Source: Stenogyne calaminthoides
Taxonomy: Eukaryota > Streptophyta > Magnoliopsida > Lamiales > Lamiaceae
Reading direction: 5' to 3'
DNA: 64,000 bases
Assembly: GCA_037126765.1 (NCBI GenBank)
Contig: JBBCBC010000027.1
Coordinates: forward strand, 4,178,406-4,242,405
Notes under the pieces: model-generated
The model's input: only the letters and a program-made list of their open reading frames with translations
Database searches by the model: none
What the model was told of the DNA's origin: nothing
Position numbers and translations under genes: made by a program
Shown: piece by piece, positions 1 through 10,710 of the stretch
How the letters are laid out: every line of letters begins with the position of its first letter
Numbering within the stretch: the first letter of the stretch is position 1

Positions 1-18
1 ACAAAATCTCTACACACA

Positions 19-97
19 CCCCCACAAAATCAATTAAATCAGTCAATTTCACCACCCCCACAAAATCAATTAAATCAGTCAATTTCACCACCCCCAC
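19..97. repeat. Short tandem repeat, 36-bp unit
   Basis: A 36-bp unit containing CACAAAATCAATTAAATCAG is present twice in identical form, followed by a partial third start (CACCCCCACAGG). The copies look identical, so the duplication is recent. No gene is associated. Confidence 0.9.
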
Positions 98-1700
98 AGG
101 ATAAATGGTTTGTTTTGAAAAGGAATTGGGCATTTGGATTTTGAAATTGACCCTGATATTCTCCATATTTTCTGTAACGGGCTGCCCCAAAAATCTTGGG
201 GAGGATTAAACCAATATTTTGACCGGTTATTTTTAGTAAATATACCACTAATTTATTATTTTGTTAGTTAGCATAAGGGTAAATATGTCAACTATTGAAC
301 CTAAAAGTATTACTAAAAAGTGCTAGCACTTAAGAGTAATATCTCTTGTAAAATAGCACTAGGAAGTGATTTTCCCAACATTAGTGCATTGCAAGCAAAG
401 TTTAGGTTTAATTTAGAATAATCAAATTCCTTAAAAATGAAAAAAAAAAATTATAGGCTTGATATACGATATAGTCTGATTCATTCGCTATGAAACTTGA
501 GTTGAAATCATTTTTATCACAATATATATGAATGTATATGATAATACTCGAAGTTAAGAGATTTAATCTTGAGGTTCTTGATTCCAACTATACGTATGTA
601 ACAAGAACCAGTAATTTGCCAACCTATTATTGTCCCTCATTCTAAATCTATGTCTTGGGTATTACTTAACAAAACATAAGGTTAATTTTGGTGATGACAA
701 ATTTGTTCTTATAAAAACAAAGTGATGTGTATTAGGTGTGTTTTCTCCTTAACAAGATTGGGGAAGCTGGATAAGACGTTCGCTTAGTGGATTGCCATAG
801 GAATGGGCACCAACCGAAAAAGTCATATTTGCCCTTTAAAATAAAAAGAATATATGTCTCCTTAAATAGCATGTCAAACTCCACTAACAACAAAGATGGT
901 TTGATCTTTCTTTTCATATTGCATTTGAATTGGTCGGCGGTGAAACTTGTTTATAACATAAAATTTATATTATTATATTTATAAATTAATATTATAATAT
1001 TTATTTAAATAAATTTAACATTAATTTGAAAAAAAAACTCAAAAGAAATGCTTAACTTTGAAACTAATTAGTATTGAAGTATTTGCCGAAAGTATCACTT
1101 TAGGGAATCAAACCCACAACGTGACCGTGAACATGACGGTTCTGATACTATGAAATAATTATATCTCAACTAAAAATTCGAACTTATATAAAAAATATGG
1201 AATTAATATGTTTATTTAATTTCCCTAACATTTTCCAATCTATCCCTTGGACTGGATTTATGTTATGTGACATGATTCTCATGATTAAATGTAATTTATT
1301 TTGACTGGCTATCGATCGTCTCAAATATTTTAATTTTGTTTTTTATTTAACATGTATGGTCAAATGTCTTAAAATATTTAGATATTAACCCACAAAAGGC
1401 AATATATGACTAGAGAGACTCATCATTCATGAACGTATTAGCGGCCCAAACAACAAGTCTCCCTATGGACCCAAAGGACTAGTCAGATTTATGGAACCCA
1501 ATAAACCCGAAGAATTTAGTATAGTGATTTTTCTCTTTCAAATTAAGGGGAAAAAAAAAGTAGGTCTTCCATTTAGAAACAACATCTTGCAAATACTTTC
1601 TATACTATCTTATTAACAAAAATGAATTAAGCAAAACCCTAGTATCTCATCTATTTTTAATCATTTTTTTCAGTTTGTTTTGCCTAGTAATCTTAATCTT
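98..1700. other. AT-rich intergenic DNA, no gene recognised
   Basis: Only short stop-interrupted reading frames with no family resemblance are present. Around 950-1020 there is an AT-rich stretch resembling dispersed sequence seen again near 2130-2290, 6955-7080 and 41925-42110, probably a decayed small repeat. Confidence 0.6.
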
Positions 1701-1707
1701 TGAACGA

Positions 1708-1825
1708 CTAAGTCTTATGTGCGTCCAAGTGCACCGTGCACTTATACTGCATTTTAAAACCATGCAATTTGTTATATTGAAAGATGTAATTTGTTTACAT
1801 TGAACCGCACACTATTTTTCCATTA
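1708..1825. repeat. MITE-A, half copy
   Basis: It starts CTAAGTCTTATGTGCGTCCA and contains GTGCACCGTGCAC, then TGCAATTTGTTATATTGAAA and a GAACCGCACA block. This is the left half of the palindromic family seen complete at 8931-9147, 9280-9507 and 61749-61981. The right arm is missing or decayed. Confidence 0.65.
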
Positions 1826-1849
1826 TAGATATTAGAATATCTCCCTAAT

Positions 1850-3477
1850 CTTTTTAATTTTATTGTATTACTGAATTTTTTTTATCATTTTCAATTAGTG
1901 TACTGTATATACACACACATATATATATTATAATATATTTTTTTATTCCTTTAAGTAGATCATAATTTAATGGTTGTAGCCGGATGGTTTATTTAAGGTT
2001 ATTGTAGGAAGATGCTGAATAGAAATACAGATAGACCATATAAACCACATTTTGGATTTAATTTTTTTACAAATTTATCCTAATAAAAATAATAACACAA
2101 GCTCTCATATAAAATTTGTTAATTGTATGACACTGATAACATTACACTTATAAACTGATACTACTACTTTTATAAATTAATACCAACAATATTTAATACT
2201 ATAATTTTATTTTGTAAGTGTAATGATATCAATTGATAAATGGGGTGCTATCAATTTATAAATATAATGATATAAATTTCAAATTATTAATAAGTTTCAC
2301 CGGGAATAATAAAAAGAAAAGAACATGGTGGCTTCATTTGAAAGATGTGGCGAGATACATCTTAGGTGAGGTGAAAGCTACAACATGTAGATTAGATTCC
2401 CAATTCCCATCAAAGATCAATCTTCAACATAAAAACGTGAAGATCTTCAATGATAAGATATTCCCTTAAAATATATATTTTTTTTTAAAAAAACTCCAAA
2501 AATCCATGAATTTGGTCGGATAAAGATGCAATAGTGGACCCAAAAAGGATGAGTTAGGGAGGATATACGAGGCACGAGTTTGAGCAAAACTAAGGCATAC
2601 AAACAGTGTCCCAAAAGTTGTGGCAATTAGAGTCCAAAAAGTTTAGCAATTTTTGTATTGTTACACAAGCTCCTATTTTAATTATTTTTTATTACGTAAA
2701 ATACGAGGCATTGTTTCTAACAATGCATCACTTGTCTCGTGCCTATTGAAGTGCAAATTTACTATAATGAGATCATAAACAACTATACAAGTGTATCAAA
2801 AACGGAATGAGATCACCTGTTATATAATTGGTGTTATCTTTTTGAATTTCATAATATGAACGGACGACAAATGAAATAATAAAAAATATTCAACGACCAA
2901 CATATTTTGAATTCATATGTTAAAAATTCAGTTGAATGTAACACTAATGAAATACGAAAAATTGAATAGGGGAATCGAACCGATCGAAAACGAATTTGAA
3001 AATGGAGAAAATTGATTTGTGAAATATGATAGCGAGACAAAAGTGATATTTGTAGATAAATGGTAGAGGAAAAAAATATATAAATGTAGTGAATCGTGCT
3101 AATATGGTGTGCCAAATTAATTTAGACTTAATTGCAAATAAAATCACTATATTTTATTAATATTGTAACAAATTAGGTTTATGGTCGAACAATACCTTTT
3201 GTGTTCGGAATCGGTGTGGTCAATCAATGTAGTCACTCCAGGATTATCAAGCAAGAGAAACGAGCACAAAATGAACTGTTCATAAACTTATTCTGCCACA
3301 ATATTTAAAAGTGATGGTTTATTTGCATTTAAGATAAAAGTGATAATTTTATTTGCAATAAAGCCTTTAATTTATCTAAATAAAAAATGATGTGATAGAA
3401 ATGCTATAAAATAAAAGTAGGTATTACATGAAACTTGCTCAACTTGAAACATGGTTCCATATTTATAGATCCGACCC
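1850..3477. other. Intergenic DNA, no gene recognised
   Basis: AT-rich sequence. Positions 2130-2290 share repeated wording (TATAAATTAATA, GTAAGTGTAATGATAT) with 41925-42110, suggesting two copies of a decayed AT-rich element. Small frames at 2233-2469 and 2849-3147 have no recognisable domain. Confidence 0.5.
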
Positions 3478-3631
3478 TTCAGTTATCGCGACTAATACTA
3501 TTTCCTAATATAAAAGTCATACCCATATTGTGATATAAGCATACCCTTAGTATCACGATTAATATTCTTTCTATAATAATAAGTTATCACTATTTAATTA
3601 TCACAACTAATACCCTTAATAATATAAATTA
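3478..3631. repeat. Degenerate ~45-50 bp tandem repeat (TTATCAC motif)
   Basis: Imperfect repeats of a unit resembling CCTTAGTTATCACGATTAAT followed by an AATATAA...CATAC block. Related units occur near 38255-38345 and 38570-38610, so it is a dispersed family rather than a local accident. Confidence 0.5.
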
Positions 3632-3633
3632 TA

Positions 3634-3895
3634 CTCCCTCTGTCCATGAATAACTTTCTTGTTTCTTTTGGGCACTAAGATTAAGAAAAATTAGTAAAAT
3701 AATAAATGGTGGGCCAAGATGACGAATTTGGGATGAAAAGTAAAGGGGAATAGTGACAATTTTGTAATATAGTGTAAAAAGTGAGAATAAATATATTGAT
3801 AGTGGAATGTTACTTTTTCTATTTATGAAAACAGAAAACTTATTGTTGGACGGATGAAAAATGAAAGAGATAAACTTATAGGTGGACGGAGGGAG
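3634..3895. mobile_element. Stowaway-type MITE (Tc1/mariner-like)
   Basis: The terminal inverted repeats read CTCCCTCTGTCCA on the left and, inverted, CTCCCTCCGTCCAC on the right. TA dinucleotides flank both ends (3632-3633 and 3896-3897). The length of 262 bp, the TA duplication and the CTCCCTCCGTCC terminus are the known signature of plant Stowaway elements. No coding capacity. Confidence 0.9.
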
Positions 3896-4020
3896 TACCG
3901 CTTAATCAATTTCACTAATTTTTTATGTGAAATTTTTTTCACCCTAGGCCCTAAAATAACATAGATAGAAGGATGAGTAGGGATGGGGGAGCTGATGAGC
4001 ACGTGAGGACTTAGCTTGTA

Positions 4021-4284
4021 CTATCTCCGTTCGAACTCAACACTACGATTACTGTATCGCTGGTTTTAAAAAAAAATAATAAAGTATTGGGGGTAGAAAG
4101 AATTGTTTATTAGTATTTTATGTGATAAAGTGATAAATTGATGAATAGTTGGGGTAGAAATAGTTGTTTATTAGTATTTTATGTGATAAAGTGATAAAGT
4201 TAATATTTTCATTTAAAAAAGTGTTCAGTTAAGTATGGGACGCCCAAAAAAGAAACAGTAAGGTTAAGTTTGGGACGAAGGGAG
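4021..4284. mobile_element. Stowaway-type MITE
   Basis: The left end CTATCTCCGTTCGAACTCAA matches the inverted right end CTCCCTTCGTCCCAAACTTA. TA flanks at 4019-4020 and 4285-4286. Length 264 bp. An internal duplication of TTATTAGTATTTTATGTGAT is visible twice (about 4109 and 4169). Confidence 0.87.
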
Positions 4285-4657
4285 TAACATATATGCAAGA
4301 CAGCTAAGATTAAAATAATTAAAATTTGAATAAACTTCCAAAATAAAAATATTAAAAAAAAAAGTAGGAGAGTAGTTCTTTGATGAAGCCTCCCGAGGTG
4401 CCACCCTAGGCCACCACGTGCTCCCTCGTGACCCGCACGTTATATCCTTATTTCTAGGTACCTTTTATTATTATTTTATCTTTTTCAATTACTTCTTAAA
4501 TTATGTATTATGACTTGGTCAAAATACTATGAAAGGAATCAGAATTTTGGTATTAGAACATAAAATTGAGACAAAGTCGTGTGCAACACAAATATATTGT
4601 TGAGTTATATTAGTTGTTATTAGTTAGTTGATATTTGTTATTCTAAATAATAAAATC

Positions 4658-5099
4658 TACCACATATTTTTAATTTCTTATCAATTTAAGCATTTTTTTC
4701 TTAATCCAAATATAACACATACTTTAATTTTATGTGTAAAAATATACCATGTCACTATTTTCGGCAAAATTAATCTGATATAGACGTCGAACACTGTTTA
4801 TTTTGCTGACGTGTAAATATTAAATTTTTAAAAAATTACCATACAAGATTAAATTTTGCGGGACTAAACGAATCAATAAAAATATGACCAATGATTCTAG
4901 CATGACAATTCTCTTTTAATTTAATATTTACATGTCAACAAGATAAATTGACATAATGTGTCCACATCAGATGAACCTTCCTGAAAATGGTGTCACGTGA
5001 TGTTTTTAAGTATCAATTGAAATTATGTGTTAAATTTGAAGAGAAAAAAAATGGATTAAAATTGATAAGAAACTAAAATTATGAGAAAAAAATATGGTA
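4658..5099. mobile_element. Long palindromic (foldback) MITE
   Basis: The first ~190 bp, starting TACCACATATTTTTAATTTC, match imperfectly the reverse complement of the last ~190 bp, which ends AAAATATGGTA. Shared inner blocks include TTAATCCA, AACACAT and GTAAATATTAAA. A small loop carries the non-palindromic centre. No coding sequence and no secure target duplication. Confidence 0.65.
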
Positions 5100-5690
5100 T
5101 AAAATTAATAAAAAAAGTTTGAAGCATATGCTAAATTTAGTTATTCAGCCTTTTTATTAAATAATATCAATTATTTTATTAAACAATGTTACTTTTGTAC
5201 AATTAGAATGGTGGCTTACCTTTAAAAAAAATTATTTTTTAAAGGAAAAAGTTAATCTTTTTGGAAAGTGAACAAAGAGATTTGTCAGTTACAAAATGTA
5301 AGATTTATGTAATTTTAGAAGTTTTAATACGAGATTTTTGTTGCATTATGTGGAATGAAATAAGGCTTAACAATTGTAAACAGATTCATCTTGACATGCA
5401 TGCATTTCATATGCGTACGTAGATATTTCACATCACTTAATTGTTGTTGGAAAATAAATAGATATTTGAAATTGAAAAAATTTAAAAAAAATAGTGTCTT
5501 GAATTGTAAATAGGTTTCATCATTAATTATCATAACAATATTTATTTACCATCCCCTGAAATCTTTTATGACAGATTTTTAGTAACGATATTTGTGACGA
5601 AATATTTTGTCACCACAAATCTTCAATTATAAAAAGTTTCGCCATAAAAAAATAATTTTTCCATAGTGTAATTTCTTTTAAAATTAACTC
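5100..5690. other. Intergenic DNA, nothing recognised
   Basis: AT-rich sequence with short frames only. No domain, RNA gene or clear repeat boundary found. Confidence 0.5.
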
Positions 5691-5897
5691 TATATTATAT
5701 CATTTAAATATGACAAGGTCTTGTGTGAAATATTACACACTAGTGTTATGTGCAATACAACATAAATAAGACAAACATGATCCAAAATTTGCGGGTCAGT
5801 GCGGGTCGGGCGCGGGTAGGGCGGCAGGATTTGTGGGCTGTGAGCTTCAGGTTGGGCGGGTGCATATGTATTTATAATATAGAAGGATATCTTTATC

Positions 5898-6000
5898 AAA
5901 TATATATTGTAGCCTAGTGGTTCAGGTTTATTGTTAATGAATTTGGTTGCAGGTTTAATTCCTACTGAACACATAATTTTTTAAATTTTTTTTGTCAAAT
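5898..6000 (+). mobile_element. Possible tRNA-derived SINE head
   Basis: TAGCCTAGTGG (5910-5920) fits the Pol III A box (TRGYNNARNGG) and GGTTTAATTCC (5952-5962) fits a B box with one change from GGTTCRANNCC. Spacing of about 31 nt fits a tRNA-type promoter. A poly-A/T tract follows downstream. No tRNA cloverleaf can be drawn, so a SINE or chance match is likelier than a tRNA gene. Confidence 0.35.
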
Positions 6001-6039
6001 TTGTGTGTGTTACCACATCTATGTATAAGTGTTATTACA

Positions 6040-6450
6040 TTGTTATACTGAAAAAATTTCATATCTTATGTAACACGTAGTAAAACATATCGTAATAAAT
6101 AAATATTCATAAGGTAACATGAGTCAAAAGGTAACACATTAGTGTTCATATGGTAATACATGAGTATTCACATAATATTACGACGATATATGAACAGTGT
6201 TACATATTACTAAAAAAATATGTGTTACTACATGAACAAAAAGTGTTACCCTATGAAGAAAAACGTGTTACCACATGAACAAAATCAGTACAAGCACGAA
6301 AAGAAATCTCCAGTCCAAAAATTCAGATTAAAGAACAACTTGATGTGTTACCATATGAGCAAAAGAATGTTACTACATGAACAAAAACCAGTACAAACGC
6401 GAAAAAAATCATCAGTCCAGAATTACAAATTTACAGAACAGCGTGAAAAG
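6040..6450. repeat. Irregular repeat array of GTGTTACCACATGAACAAAA-like units
   Basis: Units such as GTGTTACTACATGAACAAAA recur at about 6220, 6243, 6268, 6345 and 6368. A longer unit containing AGTACAA, CGAAAA and CAGTCCA occurs twice (about 6288 and 6391). Inverted forms (GGTAACACATTAGTGTTCAT) precede it. A frame at 6220-6498 runs through the array and looks like a by-product of the repeat. Confidence 0.6.
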
Positions 6451-6459
6451 AGTGCAAAA

Positions 6460-7670
6460 GAATCTGAATTTCATCACACACTTTGTGTTGAGGGGTAATC
6501 CAAACATCACACACATATTCTCTTCTTCTTCGCATAATTCACACCAAAATTCAAATTGAACAACCTGATTTCATCCAATGATCGGAGCGGAAAAGAAAAT
6601 TAGGGCACGAACGAGGAAGAAGAAAGCCTGTGAGATCCGTCAGCATTCTGAAGAGAAGAGGAAGAAGAAATTTGACCGTGTCCGCCGCAATGGAAGAAGA
6701 TGAAGAAAGTTCATTAACCCGTCAACAATCTGCCTTAACCCGTCCCCTACCTGACCGTGAAAAAAAAAAACTCAATTACACGTATCACTTTGCATACAAG
6801 TTTTTGCGTTTAAATATATATACACAAAAGTATTCTCTCAATCCTTCTAACTCCTAAATTCCAGAACTGATAGTTTGAATCAATATGATTCTTAAATTTC
6901 TGTAGAAAAAAGAGCAAGTCCTTCATTAAAAAAAAGTTATAGCAAAAAATTTATATCATATATTTATAAATTAATATTATAATAATTATTAATTATTATA
7001 ATTATATTTACAAATTAATATTATAAAATTAAATTATATATCAATTTATAGTATGAATGGAAATTTGTAAAAATAAAATTATATATAATTTCATTGTAAT
7101 TCATGTGGTGCGTGGCCCACAATAGCAGACCCGCTGAAAAGTCTTCAATAATTTCAGCTGCCTAACTCTTTCCCCATGCACTGCCCATCCCCTCTAAAAT
7201 ATACTCCTATAAGGAAATCATTTATTTTTAAAAAACTATTTCTCCTAACTTCTTAGAATAAAAAAATATTCTAAATTGGTAATGGTATTTGAAAATACAT
7301 GAAATATATCAACATGGCTTTCTTTTAATTTTTTCTATTATAGTTAATGATGATTTAATTCTTATTTTAATATAACAAAATGCTCATGAGTGTTCGTAAA
7401 AGTCAAAATTAATAATAAATTGTATATAAACATAATTAATAATAATGTATCAGTGATATTTTCAAAATAATATGTTGGTGTTTTAAATTTTTTAAATATA
7501 AATATATTACTGATACTGATTCTTACACACATATCACATTGGAGTACTTTTAAACTGAAGAAATAATTGAGACAGAACATAAAAGTTGTGCCTCTTCAGA
7601 AATTCATGAATTTATATAAAATTATTAATTAATATATCCAACTAACTATTGCCCAAAATTTGCGTAAATA
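6460..7670. other. Intergenic DNA with a purine-rich patch
   Basis: Positions 6580-6720 are GA-rich (for example AGAAGAGAAGAGGAAGAAGA) and contain a short frame, 6630-6857, with no recognisable domain. The rest is AT-rich with no gene evidence. Confidence 0.45.
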
Positions 7671-7673
7671 TTA

Positions 7674-7920
7674 CTCCCTCCCAAACTTATTTTTCTATAT
7701 TTCATTTTGACCGTCTTATTCTTGTTTTCTTATTTTTTTTAAATGGAAATTTCTACTTTATCACATAAAATATTAATAAATAACTCTTTTTAACATCAAC
7801 TACCCATCACTTTATCATTTAAAATACTAATAAACAGCTCTTTCTACCCCAACATTTTATCACTTTATCATTTTTTCTTAAAACCCGAGCACACAGTAAA
7901 CAGGAATGGGACGAAGGGAG
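7674..7920. mobile_element. Stowaway-type MITE
   Basis: The left end CTCCCTCCCAAACTTATTTT and inverted right end CTCCCTTCGTCCCATTCCTG are related. TA flanks at 7672-7673 and 7921-7922. Internal blocks (TTATCAC, AATACTAATAAA) resemble those in the copy at 4021-4284. Confidence 0.87.
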
Positions 7921-8546
7921 TATTTTTAGTCGGGTAATTTTAGACGATTTCATTTTTAGTTATATAATTTTTTACTTTTTTTATTTTAATTCTAAATGTG
8001 TCAATTTTAATTTTTTTTAAAAAATTTAAAATCTCACCGGAATAAACATGCGCATCTCACGTGACACTTCAAAATTGAGATTTTTTAAATAATTTCAACG
8101 ACCTACACAAGTGAACTATCATATAACAAAAAAAAAGATCAATTTTAAAATGACACTTGAAGTACACATGCTTATTTTGTTAAGATTTTAAAATTTTCAA
8201 CCCAAAAAAGTTTGAAATCAACACATTGAGAATTAAAATTAAAAAAAATAAAAGACTATAAGATTAGAATTAAATAGAATTATCCAGAGTTGGAGGACTA
8301 AAGATATATTTTCTCCCCAAAATTCACATATACAAAAGCCAAGAGAAAAAGAGGGAAACCCCACGTCATCATTGGGGATAAAAATCAGTTAAGAGTTCAA
8401 TCAAATTAGCTGACTCACAGATATTACACTTTTTTTGTTTTCTTATTTAAATTATTATTTTTATATAATAAAGTGGGGCCCAAGGAACTGGTGCCCCATG
8501 TGTTGCTGATTTTTGCAATTACACTTTATGATGGCCAGTTTATGAC

Positions 8547-8745
8547 GTGACGTCACTCTATTCACCATAAGGTGATCCAGTACGACGCCCTCATGTCGTT
8601 GTACCGTAGGGGCTCCACTGGGGCCCAAGGTTGGAATCTAACGGCCGAAGTTTCTTGGGACGACGTTTTTGGAGCTGTACACGTGGCAGTCATACGTTAC
8701 CAGGTTGATGAAAGATTGGTCCACATGCATTGGCTATATATGTTA
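8547..8745 (+). promoter_or_regulatory. Promoter-like island: TGACGTCA, CACGTGGC and TATA motifs
   Basis: In AT-rich surroundings this stretch has balanced composition and contains GTGACGTCAC (8547-8556, palindromic bZIP site), CACGTGGC (8680-8687, ABRE/G-box) and CTATATAT (8734-8741, TATA-like) in plausible plus-strand order. No convincing gene follows; the frame 8572-8811 overlaps the motifs and has no recognised domain. It could be an orphaned promoter or chance. Confidence 0.35.
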
Positions 8746-8930
8746 TTCCCATTATGCCCATGGCCCATGATACTCTTCTCTAGTCATTTCATATCCCAAA
8801 AATTATGGTAAATTTGTAAAATATAATATGGATTAATTACTAAATTGCTTAAAATTTTATGATATTTTGAGTGTGTTTTGTTTTTTTTTGATAAAATTCA
8901 AAACTCGATGTGCGAACAAATTAATAAGGC

Positions 8931-9147
8931 TAGGTCTTGTATGCACCCGGGTGCACCTTGCACTTATAGTGAATTTTGAAGTGTGCAACTTGTTATACTG
9001 AAAAGTGCGACTTATTTACACGAAAAAGTGTAACTGTTAATATGGGAACATAGTTGCATGCTTCTGTTTGGAATAGTTGCACGCTTATAAAATGCATTAT
9101 GAGTGCACGGTGCACCCAGATACACATGAGACATACTCAATTAATAA
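8931..9147. mobile_element. MITE-A, palindromic copy
   Basis: Starts GGCTAGGTCTTGTATGCACC and contains GGGTGCACCTTGCACTTATA. The right arm contains AAAATGCATTATGAGTGCAC then GGTGCACCCAGATACACATG, the inverse of the left arm. The whole element folds on itself. No coding capacity. Confidence 0.8.
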
Positions 9148-9279
9148 TTGTAATTTGTTGTATCGGGAATTTTTTTTGACGTGATATAAGATGATATGAT
9201 AGACAAAAATTAGTGTGGTGCATCAAAGTGACACAATTAATTAGTTCATATATCGAATTGCAATATTAAAAGAGTGGGT

Positions 9280-9507
9280 TTCATGTGCACCTGGGTACAC
9301 CGTACACTCATAATGCATTTTAGAAGCGTGCAACTATACAAAATAGAAACTTGCAATTATTCCAAAAAGAAGCATGGAACTATGTTATCATATTAACAGC
9401 TGCACTTTTATGTGTAAATAAGTCATACTTTTCATCATAATAAATTGCACGCTTCTAAAATGCACTATGAGTGCACGGTGCACCCGAGTGTACAAGATCT
9501 AGCCATA
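9280..9507. mobile_element. MITE-A, palindromic copy
   Basis: The left arm has ATGTGCACCTGGGTACACCG and CATAATGCATTTTAGAAGCG; the right arm has CGCTTCTAAAATGCACTATG and GAGTGCACGGTGCACCCGAG, then GTACAAGATCTAGCC. The arms are near inverse of each other. It lies about 130 bp from the previous copy. Confidence 0.82.
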
Positions 9508-9509
9508 TT

Positions 9510-10358
9510 AAAAAGACATATTGTACTTGATAAACACCCGAAAGTGTAGTGCATTTTTATGCAATTAATCTCTCTCACACACATATATATAGAGAGAGAG
9601 TAGTTTCATTAAGTATAATGTACTTACACGTATTTAGTGGGAAGTGTAATTTAAATAATGAGTTGAGATAGAAAAGAGATCAGCCGAAGATTTAAGATTT
9701 AGATTTTAGAGTTGAAATCTAAGCTCGACTGACAATACTAAGGTTACTATAATCTTTAAGTAAGAAAAAACCTCAAGCACACCTAAAACCTAAAATTTCC
9801 TAGGCTTTATATTAAAATTTTCATTTTCATATCTTAAGTTTAAGGAGAGATTTTATTCTTAACTTTTGTAATTGTAAAAGATCTCCCATTCTTAATTGGA
9901 AAACCAAACCTAATCTTCCGAGAGTTGAGAAATAGGAAAGATTGTAGAGCAAGCTAGTCAGTCGAATCGACTAGTAAGCTAAGTTAGTGTGGGCTAAAAC
10001 ACAAAAAAAAATATAGCAAATCGAATCCTTTTTAATGAGACCAGACTAATGTGCGTCTTCGCACTTAGGTGGTGTTTGCAATTTCAATTGAGGGGGCTAA
10101 AAACATTTATTTTTAAAGTTGTTCGCTCACAACTTATTATTTTTTGAAGTGTTTCTCACTATTTATTAGTAGTTGCAAACACACCCTTAAGTCAAGATGA
10201 ATTCGGAAGAGTGAGCATAGAAGTGTATTATTTTAAATCATTATAAACTCTCTATGTTGTTATTGCTCTTACACTTAATTTTCATCATACACAAATCATT
10301 CAACTACTTATATCAACTGACATTAATTTATTTGATTTTCTATTCATATCTTTTATAA
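9510..10358. other. Intergenic DNA, nothing recognised
   Basis: AT-rich with a short GA/AT microsatellite near 9583-9600. No gene or element boundary supported. Confidence 0.5.
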
Positions 10359-10437
10359 CGAGTATCGTTAGGGTTTACAAATGTTTCTGCACGAACTAAG
10401 TTTGATAATAATTTATTTGATTTACATTAAAACGCGT

Positions 10438-10453
10438 CTTAATTACTATCCAT
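10438..10453. repeat. Left target-site duplication of the LINE
   Basis: CTTAATTACTATCCAT is repeated exactly at 17739-17754. The LINE poly-A tail (a T run on the plus strand, 10467-10474) lies just inside this copy, as expected for a minus-strand insertion. Confidence 0.85.
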
Positions 10454-10710
10454 GTATATATATATATTTTTTTTATCAGAAAAGAGAAATTGTGTTTAGA
10501 ATGAGTACAAGTCCGGGTACTCAACCTATACAATTTACAAGAAGGGAGCAGATAGCATACTCCAAACACCTAACCCACTGTTTTTTGATAGAACACCAGT
10601 TATACATTATCATACGCACCACAACACTCCATTGGGTTTGCTAACCATTCCACAAAGGAGTGAGATTTAATATTCGGGAACTTAATAGACAACCACGACC
10701 AGAGATGGGC

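Noticed and set aside
5910..5962. tRNA gene
   Set aside because: A and B box-like motifs are present but no cloverleaf arms or 3' acceptor pairing can be drawn; listed only as a possible SINE.
6630..6857. Small basic protein gene
   Set aside because: Purine-rich low complexity, no domain, no promoter or splice context.
8572..8811. 79-residue frame over the promoter-like island
   Set aside because: It overlaps the regulatory motifs, has no recognised domain and ends in AT-rich sequence.
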